A stretch of 64,000 nt of DNA from Pseudorhodoferax sp. Leaf267 (lineage in GTDB: Bacteria > Pseudomonadota > Gammaproteobacteria > Burkholderiales > Burkholderiaceae_C), in the NCBI RefSeq assembly GCF_001422405.1, contig NZ_LMMV01000012.1, forward strand, positions 970,830-1,034,829, written 5' to 3'. The translations under genes and the position numbers were made by a program. Position 1 is the first letter of the stretch, and every line of letters begins with the position of its first letter. Positions 27,420 through 34,667 of the stretch are shown one piece after another. The notes below the pieces were generated by a model. That model did no database searches. It saw nothing but the letters and a program-made list of their open reading frames with translations, and was not told where the DNA came from.

Positions 27420-28595
27420 GTGCAATTTGCCGACCGTCTGAAGAACGTGGAGACCTCTGCCATCCGCGAACTGTTCAAGTTGCTGGGCAAGCCCGGCATC
27501 ATCAGCTTCGCGGGCGGCTTTCCCGACCCCGCCTTGTTCGATGCCGAGGGCATTGCCCAGGCCGCCGCCGCCGTGCTCAAGGACACGCCGGGCCCGGTGC
27601 TGCAGTACGGCGCGACGGAAGGCTACGGCCCGCTGCGTGAGCAGCTCAGCGGCTTCATGGCGAACAAGGGTGTGAAGGTCGCCCCCGAGGGCCTGATCGT
27701 CACCACCGGTAGCCAGCAGGCGCTGGACCTGATCGGAAAAACCATGATCTCGCCGGGCGACAAGGTCATCGTCGAGGCGCCGACCTTCCTGGCCACGATC
27801 CAGTGCTTCCGGCTCTATGGCGCCGACCTGATCGGCGCGCCCATCGATGCCGATGGCGTGCAGGTCGACGTGCTGGAGCGGCTGATCGAGGAACACAAGC
27901 CCAAGCTGGTCTACCTGATCCCCACCTTCGGCAACCCCAGCGGCGCCACGCTGAGCCTGGAGCGGCGCAAGCGCATCCTTGAGATCGCCGCGCGCACCCG
28001 GACGCTCATCGTCGAGGACGACCCCTATTGCGAGCTGTACTTCGGCAAGCCGCCGCCGCCGTCGATGCTGGCGCTCTCCGGCGAGGTGCCGGGCAGCCGC
28101 GACTGGCTGGCGCACTGCGGCTCCATGAGCAAGATCCTCTCGCCCGGCCTGCGCGTGGGCTGGCTCATCGCGCCGCCGGCGCTGTTGGCCAATGCCACCA
28201 TGTGCAAGCAGTTCAGCGATGCACATACCTCCAATCTGACGCAGGCCACGGCCGCGCACTATTTGACGCTGAACCGACTGGACGGCGCGCTGGCGGCGGT
28301 GCGCAAGGTCTACGCCGAGCGCGCCCGCGTGATGGCCGAGAGCCTTCAGCGCGAGCTGGGCGATGCCATCGGTTTCAACCCGCCGCAAGGCGGCATGTTC
28401 TTCTGGGCCCGGCTGAACGGCGGGCGCGACGCGGCCGAGTTCGCGCAGCGTGCCATCGAGCAACTGGTGGCCTTCGTGCCCGGCGCGCCGTTCTACGCCG
28501 CAGAGCCCGACCGTTCCACCCTGCGCCTGAGCTTTGCCACGGCCGACCTCGCCAAGATCGAGGAAGGCATCGCGCGGCTCGGCCGGGCGCTGTGA
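27420..28595 (+). CDS. PLP-dependent class I/II aminotransferase
   Basis: A 391-residue fold-type I aminotransferase. GTG 27420 has AAGGAG at 27407-27412, seven bases upstream. The PLP lysine is K238 in CGSMSKILSPGLRVGW. Upstream are LQYGATEGYGPLREQLSGF and TTGSQQALDLIGKTMI, typical of the MocR/LysN/2-aminoadipate aminotransferase subgroup, and NPSGATLSLERR for the ring-stacking region. The substrate may be an aromatic or branched amino acid or 2-aminoadipate; it cannot be fixed from sequence. The stop overlaps the start of the SUI1 gene (GTGA), so those two genes are translationally coupled. Confidence 0.93.
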   Translation: MQFADRLKNVETSAIRELFKLLGKPGIISFAGGFPDPALFDAEGIAQAAAAVLKDTPGPVLQYGATEGYGPLREQLSGFMANKGVKVAPEGLIVTTGSQQALDLIGKTMISPGDKVIVEAPTFLATIQCFRLYGADLIGAPIDADGVQVDVLERLIEEHKPKLVYLIPTFGNPSGATLSLERRKRILEIAARTRTLIVEDDPYCELYFGKPPPPSMLALSGEVPGSRDWLAHCGSMSKILSPGLRVGWLIAPPALLANATMCKQFSDAHTSNLTQATAAHYLTLNRLDGALAAVRKVYAERARVMAESLQRELGDAIGFNPPQGGMFFWARLNGGRDAAEFAQRAIEQLVAFVPGAPFYAAEPDRSTLRLSFATADLAKIEEGIARLGRAL

Positions 28596-28951
28596 AGCCG
28601 GCCGCCGGCCGCGGCGGCCTGGTCTATTCGACCGAAGCCGGTCGCATGTGCCCGGACTGCCGCCAGCCCATCGCGCAATGCACCTGCCGGCAGGCGGCCC
28701 CACCCAAGACCGATGGCATCGTCCGCGTGTCGCTGGACACCAAGGGTCGCAAGGGCAAGGGCGTCACGGTGGTCAAGGGCGTGCCCGTCGATGCGCAGGC
28801 GCTGCTGGCGCTGGGCAAGCAGCTCAAGGCCGCCTGTGGCTCGGGCGGTACGGTGAAGGACGGGCAGATCGAGGTGCAGGGCGACCACTGCACATTGGTG
28901 ATGGATGCCCTGCGCAAGCAGGGATACACGGTCAAGCGCGCAGGCGGCTAG
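28592..28951 (+). CDS. yciH: SUI1/YciH family translation initiation factor-like protein
   Basis: A 119-residue protein starting at GTG 28592, overlapping the aminotransferase stop. It has an N-terminal zinc-ribbon-like MCPDCRQPIAQCTC and a C-terminal SUI1 fold: RVSLDTKGRKGKGVTVVKGVPVD, then GSGGTVKDGQIEVQGDH and KQGYTVKRAGG. Bacterial YciH is related to eukaryotic eIF1 and modulates start-codon selection under stress. Coupling to an aminotransferase is unusual and may only reflect compaction. Its TAG stop is shared with the converging GST gene through a CTAG palindrome at 28948-28951. Confidence 0.93.
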   Translation: MKPAAGRGGLVYSTEAGRMCPDCRQPIAQCTCRQAAPPKTDGIVRVSLDTKGRKGKGVTVVKGVPVDAQALLALGKQLKAACGSGGTVKDGQIEVQGDHCTLVMDALRKQGYTVKRAGG

Positions 28952-29574
28952 GCCGCGCCGGCCTCTTCCGCCAGCGCCTTTTGGACGGCCGGGCGCTGTT
29001 CCATGCGCTGGTGGTGCGCGTGGGTGGCGGGCAGCCCGGCCAAGTCCACGCCATCGCCGGGCAGCCAGCTCGCGATCGTGTAGAGGTAGGCGTCGGCCAC
29101 CGAATAGGTCTCGCCCAGCACCCAGGGCCCCTTGAACATGTGCGCTTCGATCAACTCGAAACACTCGCGCATGTTGCTCGCCACTTTCAGCTGCATGGAC
29201 TTCTGCGCGGCCGGGTCGTCCGACCAGCGCGCGCCCCGGAAGCGGTGGGCATGGGCCACATGGACCGTGGCGCACAGGTAGCTGTTGAAGGCCTGCAGTT
29301 GCGCGAAGGCGAAGGGGTCGTCCAACGGCGCCAGATGCGCTGCCGGGAAGCTCTGTGCGATGAACGCCAGGATCGCGGGCGTCTCGGTCAGCGTGCCCTG
29401 CGGCGTGACGAGCGCCGGCACGCGCGCCTTGGGGTTCACGGCCAGGTAGGCCGGCTTGCGTTGTTCGCCTTCCAGGAAGTTGAGCTTGACCAGTCCATAC
29501 GCTGCGCCGCTTTCGGCCAGAGCGATGTGGGAAGCGCGTGCGCACGTGTTGGCACCGTAATAGAGCGTGAGCAT
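28948..29574 (-). CDS. glutathione S-transferase family protein
   Basis: A 208-residue GST from ATG 29574. The N-terminal thioredoxin-like domain reads LTLYYGANTCARASHIALAE, with the catalytic position probably at T9-C10. The cis-proline region (NPKARVPAL) and the SNAIL-like ETPAILAFIA follow. The helical C-terminal domain carries LGETYSVADAYLYT, the usual N-capping/hydrophobic-staple motif. Close to beta-class and related bacterial GSTs. The substrate is unknown. It converges with yciH, the two stop codons overlapping in CTAG. Confidence 0.93.
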   Translation of the reverse strand: MLTLYYGANTCARASHIALAESGAAYGLVKLNFLEGEQRKPAYLAVNPKARVPALVTPQGTLTETPAILAFIAQSFPAAHLAPLDDPFAFAQLQAFNSYLCATVHVAHAHRFRGARWSDDPAAQKSMQLKVASNMRECFELIEAHMFKGPWVLGETYSVADAYLYTIASWLPGDGVDLAGLPATHAHHQRMEQRPAVQKALAEEAGAA

Positions 29575-29736
29575 GGTGGGGCCTTAGACAAGAAGCGCGC
29601 AAGTGTAGCCCCGGGGCGCTTGTCCTACAGGGGGGCAAGCGCCTGGGAGGGCGCAGGGGCCGGTGCCGTCCGGCTTGGTGCAAACGGCTGGAAACATAGA
29701 CTTGCTGTATTCCGAAAAACACCTGAGAGGCTGACC

Positions 29737-30261
29737 ATGTCCGCACCCCAACGCCACAACGGCAGCGCCCGTACCTCATTCCTGTCCTTTGGCTTGGTCT
29801 GTGTCCTGGCCGTGGGCGCTGCCACGGCACAGATCTCCGCGCCTGCACAGCCGGCACCACCGGCCCAGATCTCCGAGCCTGGCAATACGGGCATCGACCG
29901 GTCCGGCAGTTTCGAACGTGAGCGCGCCGCCTGCATGAACGGCGCCACGCAGCAGGCGCAGGACACCTGCCTGCGCGAGGCGGCCAACGCTGCCGCCGAC
30001 AAGCGCAAGGGTGAGATCGGCACGGCGCCGTCGCCAGAACTGACGGCCAATGCCATGCGCCGCTGCGAAGCGCTAGGCGGCGAGGACCACGCCGCCTGTA
30101 CGGCCCGCGTCCTCGGCTACGGCAATGCGCGAGGCAGCGTGGCCGGCGGCGGCGTGATCCGCGAAGTCGAAACTGTGGTCGTGCCGCCTGGGCAGTCCGA
30201 AGTGACCATCGTGCCCAAGACCGACAACCCGGTGTTGGTGATGCCCGCTCCGGCAAAGTGA
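29737..30261 (+). CDS. exported low-complexity hypothetical protein
   Basis: A 174-residue protein from ATG 29737, with GAGAGG a few bases upstream. Residues 13-32 form a signal peptide (TSFLSFGLVCVLAVGAATAQ), followed by a Pro/Ala spacer. The mature part has four cysteines in two short pairs (ACMNGATQQAQDTC and RCEALGGEDHAAC), probably two disulfides, a central helical segment and a beta-rich C-terminus ending in LVMPAPAK. I do not recognise a named family, although similar small secreted proteins are common in Comamonadaceae. Convergent with the ProQ gene, which ends at 30262, immediately after this stop. Confidence 0.75.
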   Translation: MSAPQRHNGSARTSFLSFGLVCVLAVGAATAQISAPAQPAPPAQISEPGNTGIDRSGSFERERAACMNGATQQAQDTCLREAANAAADKRKGEIGTAPSPELTANAMRRCEALGGEDHAACTARVLGYGNARGSVAGGGVIREVETVVVPPGQSEVTIVPKTDNPVLVMPAPAK

Positions 30262-30984
30262 TTAGCGTGCGGCCTTGACGCGGCGATCGTCCGCGGCCTG
30301 GGCCAGCGCTTTGGCCACCACGCCGGGCTGCATGCCATAGCTGTCGGCAAAGGCTTCCATGCTCGTGCCACTGGCTTCGAAAGCGCGCATCAACGCTTCC
30401 CGGCGCGCGATCTCGCCGGCTTGGTCCAGGTCCGACTGGTCCAGCAGGGCGCCCAGCACATCGGGGTTGATCTTGGCCGCCGCTGCATAGCCGGCCCGGT
30501 CTAGGCCGCTGGCGACGAACAGTTCTCGCAGGCGTGCCCGCATCGCAGGCTGCAGGTCTTCCGTGCTGCGGGCCTGGCGTCTGCGGAACAGCTCCATCGC
30601 GGCGTGGTGCACGTGGTCGATCGCGAGTTCGCCGGCAGGCTTTCCGTCAAGATCATGGCGCGGCACACCCCGTGCGATGCTCTCCAGGTACCGAGTAGAG
30701 CGCGTGTGCTGGCCCAGCGCCTCCTTCAGCGCGGCAGCTTCGAAAACGCCGGCGTGGCGTTCCATGATGTCCTGGAAGGTGCCCAATTTGAGCGGCAGGA
30801 ACCGGGAGCCAAACAGCTGCGGATGCAGCGCGGCCAGTTGCTCCAGCACGGGATGCACGGGACGGCCGCGGCGCGCTTGCGCGGCCGGGTCAGGGCGCTG
30901 GTGGCGCCTGCGGCTCTTGCCGGGTTTGCCCTCGGCGACGGCGTCGGCAGGCTCAGTGGCAGGGGACAAGTTGTCGGCGCTCAT
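30262..30984 (-). CDS. ProQ/FinO family RNA chaperone
   Basis: A 240-residue protein from ATG 30984. The central domain at about 45-130 (HPVLEQLAALHPQLFGSRFL, then FQDIMERH, ALGQHTRSTRYLESIARG, and RHDLDGKPAGELAIDHVHHA) is the ProQ/FinO fold, which binds structured 3' ends and small RNAs. It is preceded by a basic, disordered N-terminus (KSRRRHQRPDPAAQARRGR) and followed by about 100 residues of helical extension not present in minimal ProQ (EARRREALMRAFEASGTSME-like repeats of helices). This longer form is common in Burkholderiales. RNA targets unknown. Confidence 0.88.
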   Translation of the reverse strand: MSADNLSPATEPADAVAEGKPGKSRRRHQRPDPAAQARRGRPVHPVLEQLAALHPQLFGSRFLPLKLGTFQDIMERHAGVFEAAALKEALGQHTRSTRYLESIARGVPRHDLDGKPAGELAIDHVHHAAMELFRRRQARSTEDLQPAMRARLRELFVASGLDRAGYAAAAKINPDVLGALLDQSDLDQAGEIARREALMRAFEASGTSMEAFADSYGMQPGVVAKALAQAADDRRVKAAR

Positions 30985-31057
30985 GGGTTGGGGCTGTTCG
31001 AGGAAAACCGCGCATTGTAGAAAGGCCGCCATGGCGCGCTGCGCTGGCCCGTGTGTC

Positions 31058-31070
31058 CTTGTGTCACAAG
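31058..31070. promoter_or_regulatory. 13-bp palindrome between proQ-like and proline-rich genes
   Basis: CTTGTGTCACAAG is a perfect odd palindrome (CTTGTG-T-CACAAG) in the 167 bp gap between two divergent genes, 74 bp before the ProQ start and 82 bp before the ATG at 31152. That is a good place for an operator controlling one or both genes. No regulator can be named from the sequence. Confidence 0.35.
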
Positions 31071-31151
31071 GCGGGGATGTGGACAAAAGTCACGAAAACT
31101 TCATGGTGCGCTGCCTACACTGGCCCGGCCCGCACAGCAGGAGATGCCGCC

Positions 31152-31334
31152 ATGTTCCGCCCCTACGACCCGCCGCCGTCCCGCCCGCCTTCCCGGCCAG
31201 GCCATCCGGTGCCGGCGCCCCATGGCTCGCCGGCTGCGGCCGTCCCCGCACCGCCGGCCTACGTCCCGCCGCTGCCCAGCAACTGGGACCAACTGGACCC
31301 GGACCAACGCGTGCGCAGCATCGGCGAGTGGTAA
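31152..31334 (+). CDS. 60-residue proline-rich hypothetical protein
   Basis: ATG 31152 is preceded by AGGAGA at 31139-31144. About a third of the residues are proline (FRPYDPPPSRPPSRPGHPVP), giving an extended N-terminal two thirds. A short conserved-looking end (NWDQLDPDQRVRSIGEW) contains the only likely helix. No signal peptide or cysteine. I do not recognise the family. The good ribosome site, the divergent promoter position and the tight spacing to the next stop (31338) favour a real gene, but the composition makes the call moderate. Confidence 0.55.
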   Translation: MFRPYDPPPSRPPSRPGHPVPAPHGSPAAAVPAPPAYVPPLPSNWDQLDPDQRVRSIGEW

Positions 31335-31337
31335 GGC

Positions 31338-32324
31338 TCAACCGGCCTGCACCTGGGCGAGGATCTCGTAGGACCTCAGCCGCGCGGCATGCGCGTGGAT
31401 CTGCGAAGTGATCATGAGTTCGTCGGCGCCGGTGCGGGCCACGAAGTCCCGGACCTGGCGGCGCACGGTGTCTGGTGAACCGATGGCCGCACAGGTCAGC
31501 GTCTGCGACAGGATCGCGCGCTCGGGCGGCGTCAATCCTTCTTCATAACCCTCACGCGGTGGCTGCAGCCGCGACGGGCGGCCACTGCGCAGGTTCACGA
31601 AAGCCTGTTGCATCGAGGTGGCGAGGAAACGGCCTTCCTCGTCCGTGTCGGCTGCAAACACATTGAATCCCAGCATCACATGCGGCTTGGCCAGTTGCGC
31701 CGAGGGCTTGAACCGCGCGCGGTAGATGGCCACCGCATCCATCATCGCGGCCGGCGCGAAGTGCGACGCGAACGCGTAGGGCAGGCCCAGTTCGGCGGCC
31801 AGTTGCGCACCGAACAGGCTGGAGCCCAGAATCCAGATCGGCACCTGCAGGCCCGTGCCGGGCACGGCCTGGATGCGGCTGTGGGCCGCGGCGGGCGACA
31901 GCAGGTGCATGAGCTCGACCACGTCCTGCGGGAACATGTCGGCCGTCTCGATCGCGTCGCGCCGCAGCGCGCGGGCTGTGGCCTGGTCAGACCCCGGCGC
32001 GCGACCCAGGCCCAGGTCGATACGGCCCGGGAACAGCGACTCCAGCGTACCGAACTGCTCGGCGATGACCAGCGGCGAATGGTTGGGCAGCATGATGCCG
32101 CCAGCGCCCACGCGGATGGTGCGCGTGCCGGCCGCCACATGGCCGATCACGACCGAGGTCGCGGCGCTGGCAATGCCGGGCATGCCGTGGTGTTCGGCCA
32201 GCCAGAAGCGCTGGTAGCCCCAGCGTTCGGCGTGCTGCGCGAGATCGCGGCTGTTGTGGAAGGACTGGGCGGCACTGCCGCCCTCGGTGATGGGGCACAG
32301 GTCGAGAACGGAGAGAGCGGTCAT
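31338..32324 (-). CDS. LLM class flavin-dependent oxidoreductase
   Basis: A 328-residue bacterial luciferase-like monooxygenase from ATG 32324. Landmarks are the start [64 protein letters not shown] and [17 protein letters not shown]; the C-terminus reads [12 protein letters not shown]. This set matches the F420-independent MsnO8/YhbW-like subgroup, which uses FMNH2 and O2. The substrate is unknown and no flavin reductase is adjacent. Same strand as the haloacid dehalogenase upstream, with 49 bp between them, so cotranscription is possible. Confidence 0.92.
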   Translation of the reverse strand: MTALSVLDLCPITEGGSAAQSFHNSRDLAQHAERWGYQRFWLAEHHGMPGIASAATSVVIGHVAAGTRTIRVGAGGIMLPNHSPLVIAEQFGTLESLFPGRIDLGLGRAPGSDQATARALRRDAIETADMFPQDVVELMHLLSPAAAHSRIQAVPGTGLQVPIWILGSSLFGAQLAAELGLPYAFASHFAPAAMMDAVAIYRARFKPSAQLAKPHVMLGFNVFAADTDEEGRFLATSMQQAFVNLRSGRPSRLQPPREGYEEGLTPPERAILSQTLTCAAIGSPDTVRRQVRDFVARTGADELMITSQIHAHAARLRSYEILAQVQAG

Positions 32325-32373
32325 GGTGCCGGCATCCTAGCCGCGCAGCGCAGATGCTGCTGGCGTGCGGTCT

Positions 32374-33072
32374 TCAGGCCCCGAGCTGCTCCGCCAGGTC
32401 GATGAAGTCGCGGCTGTGCCAGGTGTTGCCCGGCTGGGGCGCGACGTCCTTGGGCTGGCCCGGGCCGAACTCCAGCGGGCGCTCGACGTAAGCGGTCTGC
32501 AGGCCGCAGCCACGCGCGGCGGCCAGGTCGCTGTGGTGCGCTGCCACCAGCATGACCTGCTGCGGCGCCACGTCGAACACCCTGGCCACGCCCAGGTAGG
32601 TGGCCGGGTCGGGCTTGTAGGCGCGGAACACCTCGGCCGACAACACACAATCCCAGGGCAGGCCGGCGCGCTTGGCCATGTTGGTGAGCAGGCCGATGTT
32701 GCCGTTGGACAGCGTGCAGATCGTGAAGCGCGCCTTGAGCCGCGCCAGGCCGGGCACCGCGTCGGGCCACGGGTCCAGCCGGTGCCAGGCCTTGTTCAAG
32801 TGGCGGCGCTCCTCCTCAGGCATGTCGGCCAGCCCGAAGCGCGGCAGGATCTCGTCCAGGATCATGCGGTGCAGGTCGTCGATCAAGGTCCAGCCCAGCT
32901 CGCCCGAAGCCACGCGCCGCATGGCCGGCGCATAGCCGGCGCGCCAGGCCAGGGCGAAGGCGCTGGCGTCCACGGCAGGGCGCAGGGCCGCAATCTCCCG
33001 TGCGATGCTGCCGTGCCAATCGACCACGGTGCCGAAGGTGTCGAAGGCCAGGATGTCGGGCAAATTGCGCAT
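32374..33072 (-). CDS. haloacid dehalogenase type II (HAD superfamily)
   Basis: A 232-residue HAD hydrolase from ATG 33072. The nucleophile is D11 in LAFDTFGTVVDW, the variant typical of L-2-haloacid dehalogenases. TLSNGNIGLLTNMAKRAG (motif II, Ser/Asn) and AYKPDPATY (motif III lysine) follow. Motif IV reads MLVAAHHSDLAAARGCG, with HHSD instead of the DD-type end, as in HAD type II enzymes. It should hydrolyse the carbon-halogen bond of short 2-haloacids, though many such annotated proteins have no proven halogenated substrate. Confidence 0.9.
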   Translation of the reverse strand: MRNLPDILAFDTFGTVVDWHGSIAREIAALRPAVDASAFALAWRAGYAPAMRRVASGELGWTLIDDLHRMILDEILPRFGLADMPEEERRHLNKAWHRLDPWPDAVPGLARLKARFTICTLSNGNIGLLTNMAKRAGLPWDCVLSAEVFRAYKPDPATYLGVARVFDVAPQQVMLVAAHHSDLAAARGCGLQTAYVERPLEFGPGQPKDVAPQPGNTWHSRDFIDLAEQLGA

Positions 33073-33368
33073 GGATGGGATTCCTCGTCGATCGGCTGTT
33101 GCCGCAAGCCGGACATTTGCTTCGGCCCTCGCACCGAAATGCAGCAGAAAGTGTATCGTTCGGTGTTTTTTTGAGATGACCGTCTGGCACCGGGCTTGCA
33201 TGCGGCCGGGCAGCGACGGATTGTGTCGGGTTTGCAAAGCTGGCGCGCCAAGCGCCATGGCAGGGAACTCGGCGCAGCCCGCGCTGTCCACCGTTTGCCG
33301 ACAGCGACACCCTGTGCACTGGCCGTTCAGCCCCACCGACCAACCCGCGGGCGCCGTCCCGTTGATCC
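33073..33368. promoter_or_regulatory. divergent intergenic region between the HAD gene and the RND efflux operon
   Basis: 296 bp without a gene. Toward the HAD side TTCGG (33121-33125) and CCGAA (33134-33138) form a short inverted repeat. An AT-rich stretch follows at 33148-33177 (AAAGTGTATCGTTCGGTGTT and then a T run), the best candidate for the efflux promoter/operator, because similar TATCGTTCG-type sequences are bound by TetR regulators of RND pumps. No tetR-like gene is adjacent. The match is by eye only. The rest looks like ordinary GC-rich DNA. Confidence 0.3.
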
Positions 33369-34649
33369 ATGCCGACCCAATCACGCTTTGCGCAGCCCTA
33401 CCGTCTGCTGGTTCCCCTTCTGATGGCGCTGGCCGTCGCGGGTTGTTCCAAGGGAGAAACGGACAAGGCCGCGCCCAAGGCGGCCGCCGCGCCGCAGGCC
33501 AAGGACGTCGGCGTCGTGACGCTGAAGGCCGAGCGCCTGGCCTTCACCACCGAACTGTCCGGGCGCACCGCGGCGCCTGTCGTGGCTCAGATCCGCCCGC
33601 AGGTCGGCGGCATCGTGCAAAAGCGCCTGTTCACCGAGGGCTCGCTGGTCAAGGCCGGCCAGGTGCTGTACCAGCTGGACCCGGCCAGCTTCGACGCCAC
33701 GCGCGCCAGCGCCCTGGCCAATGTGCGCAAGGCCGAGACCACGCTCGCCACGGCCCGCAGTGTGGCCAGGCGCAATGCCGAGCTCGTGAAGATCGACGCC
33801 ATTAGCCAGCAGCTCAACGAGCAGACCGCGGCGGCTGCACTGCAGGCCGAGGCCGAGCTCGCCGTGGCCCGCGCCACCGAACAGACGGCCCGCATCAACC
33901 TGGACCGCACGCGCATCGTGGCGCCCATCAGTGGCTGGATCGAGATGTCCAGCGTGACCTCCGGCGCGCTGGTCACCGCCGACCAGGCCACGCCGCTGAC
34001 GACCATCCAGCAGCTCGACCCCGTCTATGTGCACGTGACCCAGTCCAGCGCCGAACTGCTGCGCTTGAAGCGCGATCTGGCCAGTGGCCGCCTGTCTCGC
34101 GGCAAGTCCGACGAGGCACCGATCCGCCTGCTGCTCGAAGACGGCAGCACCTACCCGCACCCCGGCCGGCTGACCTTCAGCGGCGTGACCGTGGACCCGG
34201 GCACCGGCAGCGTGACGCTGCGCGCCGTCGTGCCCAATCCCGACCGCATGTTGATGCCCGGCATGTACGTGCGTGCCGTCCTGCAGGAGGGCGTGGCCGA
34301 AGATGCGCTGCTGGTGCCCCAGCAGGGCGTGACGCGCGCGCCCGACGGCAGCGCCTCGGCCATCGTGGTCGGGCCGGACAACAAGCTGGTCAAGCGCGAC
34401 ATCAAGGTCGGCCGCGCACTGGGCAGCCGCTGGCAGGTGCTGGACGGGTTGGCCGCTGGCGACCGCGTGATGGTCGAAGGCTCGCAGCGCGCGCGCGTGG
34501 GCGATCTGGTGCGCGCGTCCGAGGTCGTGCCCAAGGCCGACCCGGCAGCGCCCGGCAATGGCGCGAACGGCGCCAACGGCGGTGGCAACGGCACCGGCCC
34601 GGGCCCCGTGGCCAGCGCCGGCCCGGCTGCGGCCAAGCTCGCTCCCTGA
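33369..34649 (+). CDS. RND efflux periplasmic adaptor (membrane fusion) lipoprotein
   Basis: A 426-residue MexA/AcrA-type adaptor. The lipobox is LAVAGC near residue 26 of the chain starting MPTQSRFAQPYR. The barrel-sandwich lipoyl half-motifs are ELSGRTAAPVVAQIRPQVGG and RIVAPISGWIEMSSV, flanking an alpha-hairpin of about 80 residues. The C-terminus is a glycine/asparagine-rich disordered tail (GNGANGANGGGNG). It bridges the inner-membrane pump and the outer-membrane channel. First gene of the three-gene operon; start codon without a clear Shine-Dalgarno sequence. Confidence 0.94.
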   Translation: MPTQSRFAQPYRLLVPLLMALAVAGCSKGETDKAAPKAAAAPQAKDVGVVTLKAERLAFTTELSGRTAAPVVAQIRPQVGGIVQKRLFTEGSLVKAGQVLYQLDPASFDATRASALANVRKAETTLATARSVARRNAELVKIDAISQQLNEQTAAAALQAEAELAVARATEQTARINLDRTRIVAPISGWIEMSSVTSGALVTADQATPLTTIQQLDPVYVHVTQSSAELLRLKRDLASGRLSRGKSDEAPIRLLLEDGSTYPHPGRLTFSGVTVDPGTGSVTLRAVVPNPDRMLMPGMYVRAVLQEGVAEDALLVPQQGVTRAPDGSASAIVVGPDNKLVKRDIKVGRALGSRWQVLDGLAAGDRVMVEGSQRARVGDLVRASEVVPKADPAAPGNGANGANGGGNGTGPGPVASAGPAAAKLAP

Positions 34650-34667
34650 GCGTCAGGAGTCTCCGAC

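Noticed and set aside
29586..29625. GACAAG...CTTGTC dyad upstream of the GST gene as an operator or terminator
   Set aside because: The arms match only with an inserted base and no U-tract or second site supports it.
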